From Planctomycetota bacterium (GTDB taxonomy: Bacteria > Planctomycetota > UBA1135 > GCA-002686595): a DNA stretch of 64,000 nucleotides. The first letter of the stretch is position 1, and each line of letters starts with the position of its first letter. Under the pieces are notes generated by a model, which saw only the letters and a list, made by a program, of their open reading frames with translations, was not told where the DNA came from and searched no databases. Position numbers and translations under genes: made by a program. Below are positions 51,609-59,067 of this stretch, piece after piece. The stretch spans positions 1-64,000 of the forward strand of contig JAPLOF010000055.1 in the NCBI GenBank assembly GCA_026692665.1, in the 5' to 3' direction.

Positions 51609-51971
51609 ATGAAGAACGTGACTCCCCTCCTGGCCGCCGCCATCGCGGCCCTTGCCGCCGGTGCGCCCCTCGCGGGCTGTCGCGCGGGCTCCGACAAGGA
51701 CGCCTCGATGAGCTCGATGGCCGAAGGCAAGCACGCCTGCAAGAGCATGAACGCGTGCAAGGGCCAGGGCGCCTGCAAGACCGCCAGCAACGCATGCGCC
51801 GGCCACAACGCCTGCAAGGGACAAGGCGGGTGCGCGACCGCGGAGCACCACTCGTGCAAGGGCCAGAATGCCTGCAAGGGCCAGGGCGGCTGCAAGTCGG
51901 GATCGAACGGGTGCGCGGGCAAGAACTCGTGCAAGGGCCAGGGCGGTTGCGCCGTCCCCGTCAAGCACTGA
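51609..51971 (+). CDS. Bufferin-type (BufA2-like) cysteine-rich RiPP metallophore precursor, predicted lipoprotein
   Basis: 120 residues. An N-terminal hydrophobic signal ends in lipobox PLAGC with Cys24. The mature part has four units, each C-x5-C-x5-C: Cys44/50/56, 63/69/75, 83/89/95 and 102/108/114. Units share the phrase NACKGQGGC or close variants and are rich in Lys, His, Asn and Gly. Including Cys24 there are 13 cysteines. KG-x-C repeats followed by DUF692 and DUF2063 genes are the hallmark of bufferins, in which cysteines are oxidised to metal-binding heterocycles that trap copper in the periplasm. The start at 51609 follows CTGGAG; a longer start at 51564 would precede the signal peptide with a polar tail. 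Confidence 0.85.
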   Translation: MKNVTPLLAAAIAALAAGAPLAGCRAGSDKDASMSSMAEGKHACKSMNACKGQGACKTASNACAGHNACKGQGGCATAEHHSCKGQNACKGQGGCKSGSNGCAGKNSCKGQGGCAVPVKH

Positions 51972-51984
51972 GAGCGGCTCCTCT

Positions 51985-52022
51985 GGGCGGGTCCACCGGC
52001 GCGCACGCCGGTGGACCCGCCC
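51985..52022 (+). terminator. Perfect 17-bp hairpin between precursor and maturase genes
   Basis: GGGCGGGTCCACCGGCG and CGCCGGTGGACCCGCCC enclose CGCA. It begins 13 bases after the precursor stop and ends 10 bases before the maturase start. It has no T-tract. It may act as an attenuator or processing site, so that much more precursor than enzyme is made. Confidence 0.65.
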
Positions 52023-52032
52023 GGTCCCTACC

Positions 52033-52890
52033 ATGAAAGCCCCGCGCTTCGATCTGCCGGCCCTTGGCGTCGGGATCGGACTGCGCACGACGCACTACGG
52101 GCGCGTGCTGGCCGAGCGCCCGGCGATCGACTGGTTCGAGGTCATCACCGAGAACTACCTCTCCACGGGCGGCCGGCCGCTGCGCGTCCTCGAGCAGGTC
52201 GCCGAGCGCTACCCGGTGGTCTTCCACGGGGTCTCGCTCTCGATCGGCAGCACGGATCCGCTCGATCGGAACTACCTGGCGCAGGTGAAAGACCTCGCCG
52301 CCCGCATCCATCCGCACTGGATCAGTGACCACCTCTGCTGGACGGGCGTCGCCGGCCGCAACGTCCACGACCTCCTGCCGCTGCCCTACACCGAAGAGTG
52401 CCTGCGACACGTCGTCGCGCGCGTGAGGCAGGTCCAGGACATCCTCGAGCGGCCGATCGCGCTCGAGAATCCGTCCTCGTACGTGCAGTTCCGCGCGTCG
52501 CAGATGAGCGAGGCCGAGTTCCTGGCGCGGATGGCCGAGGACGCCGATTGCGCCCTGCTGCTCGACGTGAACAACGTCTACGTCTCGAGCCGCAACCACG
52601 ACTTCGATCCCGTCGCCTACGTCGACGCGCTGCCGGCGGAACGCGTCGTGCAGTTCCACGTCGCGGGACACACGGACAAGGGCACGCACCTCCTCGACAC
52701 GCACTCCGGCACCGCGCGCCTGGAGGTGTGGGACCTCCTGCGCCACGCGCTGGAGCGCACGGGGCCGAGGGCGGTCCTCTACGAATGGGACGAGGACATC
52801 CCGGACCTGGATGTCGTGCACGCCGAAGCGCTGCGGGCGCGCGCTTTCCTCCAGCCTTCCACGCGCGGAGCCGCCCATGCCGCGCGGTGA
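52033..52890 (+). CDS. DUF692/MNIO-type oxidative RiPP maturase (BufB/MbnB-like)
   Basis: 285 residues, family length, TIM-barrel. Candidate iron ligands in conserved blocks: Glu40 in FEVITENY, His65 in VFHGVSLSIGS, Asp99/His100 in WISDHLCW, Glu145 in ALENPSSY, Asp178/Asn181 in LLLDVNNVYVSS, His209 and His213 in QFHVAGH, and the acidic YEWDED block near 250. Multinuclear non-heme-iron oxidases of this family convert precursor cysteines to oxazolone/thioamide or thiooxazole groups, and here would act on the CKGQGGC units. The ATG at 52033 precedes LPALGVGIGLR, the family's N-terminus. Its end overlaps the partner gene by 14 bases. Confidence 0.9.
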   Translation: MKAPRFDLPALGVGIGLRTTHYGRVLAERPAIDWFEVITENYLSTGGRPLRVLEQVAERYPVVFHGVSLSIGSTDPLDRNYLAQVKDLAARIHPHWISDHLCWTGVAGRNVHDLLPLPYTEECLRHVVARVRQVQDILERPIALENPSSYVQFRASQMSEAEFLARMAEDADCALLLDVNNVYVSSRNHDFDPVAYVDALPAERVVQFHVAGHTDKGTHLLDTHSGTARLEVWDLLRHALERTGPRAVLYEWDEDIPDLDVVHAEALRARAFLQPSTRGAAHAAR

Positions 52891-53689
52891 GCTCGACGAG
52901 ATCCAGACCTGGTTCCAGGCCGCCGTCGTGCGGCCGAGCCTTCCGCCCAGCCGCCGCGGAGCGAGCTCGGAGGCGGCGGAAGTCCATGTGCTGCATTCGC
53001 GCACGTTGACCGCACAGGAGCGGGTCGAGATCTACGCCGACATGCACGTGGCGCGGCTCGTGAACGTGCTGGCGGAGGACTACCCGGCCGTCCGCGCGGT
53101 CGCGGGCCATGACGACTTCGACGTCCTGGCGCGCGGCTACCTCGCCGACCACCCGCCACGGAGCTTCACGCTGTCCGTCCTGGGCCGACACCTGCCGGAG
53201 TGGATCGCGAGCAACGCGATCCTCCCGCGCCGCGAATTGCTGACCGACCTTGCGCGCCTCGAGCTCGCGATGACGCGCGTGTTCGACGCGCCGCGCGAGA
53301 GCGTCCTGGCGCCCGCGGACATCGCCGCGCTGCCTCCGAGCACGTGGGCGGACCCTCGTCCCCGTCTGATCTCCGCGCTCGAACTCCTGGAGTTCGAGCA
53401 CCGCGCGAACGCGATCGTGCGGGCGGTCCGGCAGGGCGAAGATCTGCCGCCCCTCGATCCGGCTCGGACACGCGTGCTCGTGTGGCGAAAGGACGACGTC
53501 GTGTGGCGCCAGGATCTCGATCCGGTGGCTTTCGCGGCGCTGCACGCCCTGTGGGAACGCGCGAGCCTCGCCGACGCGATCGCCGCCGCCGAGAAGGAGC
53601 ACGGCGGGGACCCGGCCGAGCTCGAGCCGCGCGTCGCGCAGTGGATGTCCGACTGGTCACAAGACGGGCTCTTCTCCTCGATCGAGTGA
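52877..53689 (+). CDS. DUF2063-family maturation partner (BufC/HvfC-like)
   Basis: 270 residues. The N-terminal DUF2063 part reads LDEIQTWFQAAVVRP, RVEIYADMHVARLVNVLAEDYPAVRAVAGHDDFDVLARGYLADHPP and SFTLSVLGRHLPEWI. The C-terminal half is winged-helix-like, with FAALHALWERASLADAIAAAEKE. In known bufferin and methanobactin-type loci, this partner binds the precursor leader and presents it to the DUF692 enzyme. ATG 52877 overlaps the last 14 bases of the maturase gene, indicating coupled synthesis of the complex. Confidence 0.88.
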   Translation: MPRGELDEIQTWFQAAVVRPSLPPSRRGASSEAAEVHVLHSRTLTAQERVEIYADMHVARLVNVLAEDYPAVRAVAGHDDFDVLARGYLADHPPRSFTLSVLGRHLPEWIASNAILPRRELLTDLARLELAMTRVFDAPRESVLAPADIAALPPSTWADPRPRLISALELLEFEHRANAIVRAVRQGEDLPPLDPARTRVLVWRKDDVVWRQDLDPVAFAALHALWERASLADAIAAAEKEHGGDPAELEPRVAQWMSDWSQDGLFSSIE

Positions 53690-53710
53690 GCCGAGCGGGC
53701 TGGCAGCGGC

Positions 53711-53716
53711 TATCCT
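53711..53716 (+). promoter_or_regulatory. TANNNT box 8 bases before cyaY
   Basis: TATCCT followed by 8 bases and ATG 53725, without Shine-Dalgarno. It suggests that frataxin has its own short-leader promoter in addition to any read-through from the metallophore operon. Confidence 0.45.
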
Positions 53717-53724
53717 GCCCGCGC

Positions 53725-54048
53725 ATGGACCGTCAGACGTATCTGAGCCTCGCCGACGCCGTCCTCGAGCGCGTCGCGCGCTGGGGCGACCAGTTCGATC
53801 CGGACGAGATCGAAGCCACGGGCACGGACGGCGTCGTGACGCTCGAGTTCGGGGATCGCGTGCGCTTCGTCCTGAACCGACAGACCGCCACGAACCAGAT
53901 GTGGTTCGCCGCGGGCGCGCGCGCGTGGCACTACGACTGGAACGCGGCGCGCGGCGTCTGGCTCGACGACAAGGACGGGCACGAGCTGCTGGCGCGCGTC
54001 GTCGAGGTCGTCGCGCACAAGGTCGGGCACGCGCTGCCGGCGATCTGA
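53725..54048 (+). CDS. cyaY: Frataxin-like iron-binding protein
   Basis: 107 residues, typical CyaY length. YLSLADAVLERVARWGDQFDPDEIEAT gives the acidic first helix, GVVTLEFGDRVRFVLNRQTATNQMWFAAGARAWHYDW the central sheet, and HELLARVVEVVAHKVG the last helix. Frataxins bind iron and modulate cysteine desulfurase and Fe-S assembly. It sits 35 bases after the bufferin partner gene, which is suggestive because the DUF692 maturase needs a multi-iron site. CyaY is best known from Proteobacteria and mitochondria, so its presence here is notable. Confidence 0.88.
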   Translation: MDRQTYLSLADAVLERVARWGDQFDPDEIEATGTDGVVTLEFGDRVRFVLNRQTATNQMWFAAGARAWHYDWNAARGVWLDDKDGHELLARVVEVVAHKVGHALPAI

Positions 54049-54056
54049 GATCGCGC

Positions 54057-57000
54057 TCAGCCGTCCTTTTTCTTCTTCTTGCCCCCCAAGAGGCCGTCGA
54101 GCAGGTCGTCGAGCCCCTTCTCGGCCGCCTTGCCAGCCGCGCTCTCGAGCAGGCCCTTCAGGAAGCCGTCCTGGAATCCGACACGCGGCTTGTTCCACGT
54201 GCCCGACAGCACGATCGGCACCGCGGTGTCGAGCGGCACGAACTCGCGGATCTTGCCCAGCTCCTTGTCGAACTTCTTGCCGAACATCGCGAGCGGCAAC
54301 TTCGTGGCGAGCGACATCTCGCCGTCGACTAGGCGCACCGAGCCGTCGAAGAGGATTTCGCGGCCGCCGAGCCGGATGGGCAGCTTGTCGTAGACCGCCA
54401 CGCCGTCCTTGATCGGAACCGAGAAAGCCGGCAAGCGCACGTCCGCGGCCTCGAGCGACACGCCCAGCTGCTCGAGCATCGGCAGGCCTTTGAACGAGAG
54501 AGTCCCGAGGTCGATGCGGAAGACGCCCGAGAGCTTCGAGACGTCGCTGCCCAGCGCGAAGTGCACGTCGCTCGAGTTCAGCAGGAACGGCTCGAATTCC
54601 GCGCTCGACGTGACCTGCTGCGCATCGACGGCGCCCAGGAAACTGGCCTTCTTCAGCATGGGCAGCAGGCTGCCCACGACGCGGTCCATGACGAGCGGCC
54701 CGAGCGCGACGTCCACGTCCAGACCGTCGGTCTTGTCGATGACGAGCGTCCCGTCCTCGAGGTGCGCGGCGAGCACGACTCGGTTCTTGCCGCTCTCGAC
54801 GCGCGCCTCGATCGTCCCGCGGTCGAACGCCACCTCGGGCGCCTGCACGTCGATCAGGATGCGGTCGCCCAGCGCCTCGACGAGCAGACCGTTCTGTCCC
54901 GCCAGCGCGTCGACAAGCGCGGTGGGCACGTTCTCGGCGTGGACGCGCGCGGACGCGCGAAACGTCTTCCAGGCTCCTTCGCCCTGGAGCTTCTCGAGCG
55001 GATCGAGGGCGACGAGGTCGAGCGCGAGCTCGCCCGGCGGCGTGTCCTCGACCTTGGCGCTGAAGCGCAGCGACGGCTTCACGGTCGGCGAGAGGGCGGC
55101 CGAGAGACGCGCGCCGCTCAGCACGACCGCGCGTTTCGCCGCGTCGGTCTTGGCGTCCGCGTAGGCGATCGACGGCAGAACGACCTCGAGCTTCGCGCTC
55201 GTGCCCGCGAGGCGTCGCGCGACGTCGGGCGCCTCGAGCGGCGTCGCGAACTCGCGCACCGAGATCGTGATCGCGCTCGGGCCCGTGCCGGCGAGTTCGA
55301 CGCGTGTGCCCGCGGGCAGCGAAGGTCCGAGCCGCGCGCGCAGGAGCTCCGGCGTCACCTGGATGTTGGCCTGGAGTCCTTCGTCGCCTGTCGCCACGAA
55401 CTGGCCGTCCGCGAGGCGGCCCTTCACACCGACGCGCCCCGAAGCACCGACGAGGGATACGTCGAGCGAACCCGACGTCGGCAGCGGCCCCTCCGCGCGC
55501 ACCACGAGGTCCAGCGCCGGTCCGAGGAGCGGCGCCAACTGGTCGGGCTGCCCGGCAAGCTTCTCGAGCGTCACGGTGTCGAGTCCGCGCAGCGTCAGGT
55601 CCACGGAGCCGGAAGGCGACGTGCCGGACCGCAGCGCGAGGAGCGGCTCGCGGGGACGTGCCTCGACCTCGAGTCGCGCCGCCGGTCGCGTCGGTCCGTT
55701 CAAGAGCACGTCCGCGCCGAGCTGAACACGCGGCGGCGCGCCGGCCGCGACTTGGAGCTCGAGCTTCGCCCCGCGCACCTCCGCCGGGGCACCCGCGGCG
55801 CGCGTTTCCGCCGAGTTCCAGGCCGCGTTCGGCAGGTTCACGTCGAGGCGGGCCGCGAGCCCGGCCAGGAGCGCGTCGACGCCCACGAACGCGCCCGACC
55901 GTGCGTCGCGGAGCGGCGCCGAGAGCGCGGTGAGCGACACCTGGAGCGGTCCGCTGAGCTCGATCGACGATCCCGAAGGCAGCCGCGGCCCGATCTCGGC
56001 CGCGACGAACTCGGGCGTGGGCTGCCACGAGACGAGCGTCGGCGCCGCGGGATGGCTGGTCAGCGCGCCGTCCACGATCCTGGCGTGCAGGCTCGCGTTG
56101 GCGTGCGCCGAGTTCAGCAGCACGCTCACGTCGCCGCGCTCGAGGTTCGCATCGCGCACTTCGATCGAGAGGCTCGCGACCGGACCGATCGCACTCGCGA
56201 TGCGCGCTCCCTGGCCGGAGAACTCGCCGAGCGCGAGCATCGACAGTCCATCGATGCGGGCGACCAGGTGGAGAGGCGGAACGGGCCCGCCCGCGAGCAT
56301 CCCGAAGGCGTCGGGCACGGTGGCATCGACGCGCATGCTACCCGGCGCACCGGCATCGAGGGCCGCTTCGAAGTGCGCGGCCAGAGGCTGTCCCGGCGCC
56401 GCGCGCGCGGTGAGCTTCATCGCGGAGATCCCGGCCGTGAGCTTCGCCGCCCGCAGCGCGTCCGTCTCGATCGTCGCGGAACCGGGCAGGTCGACCTCGA
56501 CGTCGATCTCGGCCTTCTCCAGCGCCGGACGCAGGCTGGCCATGTCGCGCGCCTTCGGATCCGGCAGCGGCAGCCGCAGCTTCGGCACGCGAACCGTCCA
56601 CGATTTCCCGGCATCCGCGAGCGTCACGCGCGCGTCCGGCGGCAGCTTCGCGCGCAGCACGCGCTCGAGGATCCCGCGCGGCATCGGCGTCGTCGCGGTG
56701 AGGAACGGCTGGTCGCCGCCCGTGATCTCGCCGCCGGCGAGCCGCGCGTGGATCGCGACGTCGGCGTTCGCGCCGTCGAGCTCGAGGTCGGCGGTCCCCT
56801 GCTCGGCCGACTCGGCCTTCACGTCGAAGCGCAGCGCGAACGTCGGCCCGAGGACTTCGACGAGGTCGCCCGACAGACCCGCGAGTCCATCGACGAGCGC
56901 CGTCGAGAAGCCCTCGATGCGCCCCTTCGCCTGCGTGCGTCCGAGCGGCCAGCGCGCGGCGGGATCGATCGGCCCGTCGACCTTCACGTCGACCTCGAGC

Positions 57001-57746
57001 GTGCCCGGCTTCTCGCCGGCGATCCGCCCGGTGACGAGCGCGACCAGCGGCGTCGAGGGCTTCTTGAAGGCGTGGAGGACGGCGTCCTCGATCACGAACG
57101 GCTTCCCGAGGCGCCGCGTGTCGGCATCCGACCAGGAGAGGTGCTTCACGTTCACGCGCACGTCGGCGTCGAGGTCGCGCACGAACGCGGCCGCGTCGAA
57201 CGGCGCCTCGTCACCGCCCGGCTGGCCCCCCGTCCCGCTGCTCGCCCCGCGCGGCGCGAGCGCACGCTGCAGATTCGTCGTGCCCGCCTCGTCGGCCGCA
57301 AGGGTCGCGTCCACGTCGAGCACGATCGTGCCGAGGCGCGTCCCGCCGGACCGGATCAGGCTCCACAGCGACGGCAGCGTCGCGTCCGCGCGCAGGACCT
57401 CCGCACCCGACGGATCGAGGAGGCGCACGCCGCGCACGGATTGCTCCCCGAACCACGCCAGCGACGCCGAGCCGATCTCGAGCCGGCCCTGGTAGCGCGC
57501 GTCGAACGCGGCGGCCCCGCGGCTCGTGGCGGTCCCCGCGAGGAGCGTGGGCAGGAGCAGGACGAGGACCAGGAGGCTCCCGAAGGCGAACGCCGTGCAG
57601 CCCAGGGTCGTCTTGAAGAGGAAACCCAGGAGGCTCCGCGGGCGGGGAGGCGTTTGGGCGGTCGGGTCGAGATGGGGCGTGCTCAAGGCGGGCTCTCCAG
57701 GCGGACGGGCGGCCGCATCGTGCAAGCCCCGGGCCGTCCGGTCCAT
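54057..57746 (-). CDS. Giant AsmA-like membrane-anchored protein with four internal repeats
   Basis: 1229 residues. A cytosolic N-terminus is followed by one membrane helix (TAFAFGSLLVLVLLLPTLLAG) and ARYQGRLEIGSASLAWFGEQSVRGVRLLDPSG, a typical AsmA/DUF748-like opening. The remainder is beta-rich with a unit of about 220 residues repeated from near 285, 505, 725 and 945: an LAGxxxxLxxxLGP-type opening, an AHARLxDG strand, then LxxxLPxGxxVEL. The C-terminus contains PIKDGVAVYDKLPIRLGG and LDTAVPIVLSGTWNKPRVGFQ, then a Lys-rich tail. Relatives of this class are thought to bridge inner and outer membranes for lipid transport. It is convergent with cyaY, 8 bases between stops. Confidence 0.75.
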   Translation of the reverse strand: MDRTARGLHDAAARPPGEPALSTPHLDPTAQTPPRPRSLLGFLFKTTLGCTAFAFGSLLVLVLLLPTLLAGTATSRGAAAFDARYQGRLEIGSASLAWFGEQSVRGVRLLDPSGAEVLRADATLPSLWSLIRSGGTRLGTIVLDVDATLAADEAGTTNLQRALAPRGASSGTGGQPGGDEAPFDAAAFVRDLDADVRVNVKHLSWSDADTRRLGKPFVIEDAVLHAFKKPSTPLVALVTGRIAGEKPGTLEVDVKVDGPIDPAARWPLGRTQAKGRIEGFSTALVDGLAGLSGDLVEVLGPTFALRFDVKAESAEQGTADLELDGANADVAIHARLAGGEITGGDQPFLTATTPMPRGILERVLRAKLPPDARVTLADAGKSWTVRVPKLRLPLPDPKARDMASLRPALEKAEIDVEVDLPGSATIETDALRAAKLTAGISAMKLTARAAPGQPLAAHFEAALDAGAPGSMRVDATVPDAFGMLAGGPVPPLHLVARIDGLSMLALGEFSGQGARIASAIGPVASLSIEVRDANLERGDVSVLLNSAHANASLHARIVDGALTSHPAAPTLVSWQPTPEFVAAEIGPRLPSGSSIELSGPLQVSLTALSAPLRDARSGAFVGVDALLAGLAARLDVNLPNAAWNSAETRAAGAPAEVRGAKLELQVAAGAPPRVQLGADVLLNGPTRPAARLEVEARPREPLLALRSGTSPSGSVDLTLRGLDTVTLEKLAGQPDQLAPLLGPALDLVVRAEGPLPTSGSLDVSLVGASGRVGVKGRLADGQFVATGDEGLQANIQVTPELLRARLGPSLPAGTRVELAGTGPSAITISVREFATPLEAPDVARRLAGTSAKLEVVLPSIAYADAKTDAAKRAVVLSGARLSAALSPTVKPSLRFSAKVEDTPPGELALDLVALDPLEKLQGEGAWKTFRASARVHAENVPTALVDALAGQNGLLVEALGDRILIDVQAPEVAFDRGTIEARVESGKNRVVLAAHLEDGTLVIDKTDGLDVDVALGPLVMDRVVGSLLPMLKKASFLGAVDAQQVTSSAEFEPFLLNSSDVHFALGSDVSKLSGVFRIDLGTLSFKGLPMLEQLGVSLEAADVRLPAFSVPIKDGVAVYDKLPIRLGGREILFDGSVRLVDGEMSLATKLPLAMFGKKFDKELGKIREFVPLDTAVPIVLSGTWNKPRVGFQDGFLKGLLESAAGKAAEKGLDDLLDGLLGGKKKKKDG

Positions 57747-57801
57747 GCCGCAACAGGTGAAGAGCGCGGGTCCTCGGAATCGACACCTCGACGGATCGAC
57801 C

Positions 57802-57815
57802 CACTACGGGTAGTG
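57802..57815. promoter_or_regulatory. 14-base palindrome between divergent genes
   Basis: CACTAC-GG-GTAGTG lies in the 93-base gap between the AsmA-like and kinase genes. TAGTGT at 57811-57816 could be a -10 for the kinase gene, in which case the palindrome would overlap the promoter and could be a repressor site. Confidence 0.4.
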
Positions 57816-57839
57816 TTCCCAGCCGGAGCACCCCCCCAC

Positions 57840-58481
57840 ATGCAGCCCACCGAGCAGCCCGCCGTCCGCATCTACCTCGTCGGCGCCCACGCGACCGGCA
57901 AGACCACCCTGGCCCGCTGGGTCCGCGACCGCTACGGCCTGCCGATGATCTCGGAGGTCGCGCGCGGGGTGCTGGCCGAGATGGAGGCGCAACTCGACGC
58001 GCTGCGCTCGAACGTCGATCTCGTCGACCGCTACCAGCGCCAGGTCTTCGAGCGCCAGATCGACGCCGAGTTCAAGCAGACCGGCTCGTTCGTGTCCGAC
58101 CGCGCGTTCTGCAACCTGGCCTACGCCGGCCACCACGCGACGATCCTGGGCGAGATCGCGACCGACCCGCGGCTCTCGACCTACCTCGAGTCCGTGCGCG
58201 GCGGCATCGTCTTCTTCCTGCGCCCGCACAAGGAGCTCGTCGTGGCCGACGGCGTGCGCGCCGGCGTCGAGTGGGAAGAGGTCGTGCGCATCGACGGCAT
58301 GGTGAAGCTCTTGCTCGAGCTCTTCCGCATCCCCTACATCCCGGTCGCCTCGCTGGCGATGCAGGAGCGCGTGCGGCTCATGGAGCGCGTGCTCGACCTG
58401 AGCGGTTTGCAGCCCGTCGGAGCCCACGGGCGCGACGAGGCCCCGTCGCGCCGACTGGCGACGAACGGCGCCACGAACTGA
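57840..58481 (+). CDS. NadR-like P-loop nucleotide kinase/ATPase
   Basis: 213 residues. VRIYLVGAHATGKTTLARWV gives Walker A at 15-23; ISEVARGVLAEM, VFERQIDAEFKQTGSFVSDRAFCNLAYA and the late RVRLMERVLDL match the AAA_28/NadR-kinase-like family, where the acidic and Arg residues bind nucleotide. It may phosphorylate nicotinamide riboside or a related nucleoside, though many family members are uncharacterised. The tail (residues about 195-213) is low-complexity. It is convergent with the GspE-N-like gene, 7 bases apart. Confidence 0.8.
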   Translation: MQPTEQPAVRIYLVGAHATGKTTLARWVRDRYGLPMISEVARGVLAEMEAQLDALRSNVDLVDRYQRQVFERQIDAEFKQTGSFVSDRAFCNLAYAGHHATILGEIATDPRLSTYLESVRGGIVFFLRPHKELVVADGVRAGVEWEEVVRIDGMVKLLLELFRIPYIPVASLAMQERVRLMERVLDLSGLQPVGAHGRDEAPSRRLATNGATN

Positions 58482-58488
58482 AGCCCCG

Positions 58489-58899
58489 CTACGACTCGGC
58501 CGGAGTGGCCGGGATCCGGGCCTCGAGGGCCCGGACGTAGCGGCTGAGTGCGCGCAGGATCCTGTCGGGATCGAGCCCCTGCGTGCCGGCGACGAGCTCC
58601 AGGATGTGCGGCGACAGATCGCTCTGGATGCGCAGGGCCTCCGCGAGCTGACTCGCGCTGCAGAAGCCGCGCTGGAGCGCGATCTCGCCCAGGCGCAACC
58701 CGGGGTGCCCGGCCTGGAGCTGCAGGACCTCCACCAGCTGGCCCATGCTGAGCCAGCCCTTCTGACGCAGGATCTTGCCCAGCGGGACCCAGGTCTCGCG
58801 GTGCCGTGTGCGGACGGCCTCGGCGACCGCACGATCGACGGCGCCCTCCTCGACGAGCAGGTCGAGCAGGGCCTCATGGGCCGGCTTCTGAGTTTCCAT
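58489..58899 (-). CDS. Stand-alone GspE/PilB N-terminal-like (MshEN-type) protein
   Basis: 136 residues. Two tandem copies of a helical motif, PLGKILRQKGWLSMGQLVEVLQLQ and RLGEIALQRGFCSASQLAEALRIQ, the pattern of type II secretion/type IV pilus ATPase N-termini. Some such domains bind c-di-GMP. No ATPase domain follows, so it may be a free regulatory or adaptor module. ATG 58899 begins at the first helix. Confidence 0.7.
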   Translation of the reverse strand: METQKPAHEALLDLLVEEGAVDRAVAEAVRTRHRETWVPLGKILRQKGWLSMGQLVEVLQLQAGHPGLRLGEIALQRGFCSASQLAEALRIQSDLSPHILELVAGTQGLDPDRILRALSRYVRALEARIPATPAES

Positions 58900-59067
58900 T
58901 CCCCCCCTCCAAGCGCGTTGGAACGCACCTCGGAGAGAACGACGCGCTCAACCCGAAGTGCGTGAGGATTCCGCAACCTCGGATCGGAGGGGGTGCGGAT
59001 TCCCCGGTTTCCGTCTGAGGGAAATGGGATTCCGGCCCCGCCCGGGCGAGAACACGCGGAGCGGGCG

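Noticed and set aside
51720-51960. CKGQGGC region as a DNA tandem repeat or CRISPR-like array
   Set aside because: The units vary at codon level, keep frame and cysteine spacing, and are framed by a signal peptide and stop codon, so it is coding.
54561-57839. Continuous + strand ORF over the AsmA-like gene leading into the kinase
   Set aside because: Arg/Glu/Val-rich shadow of the minus-strand gene; the kinase domain starts at 57840.
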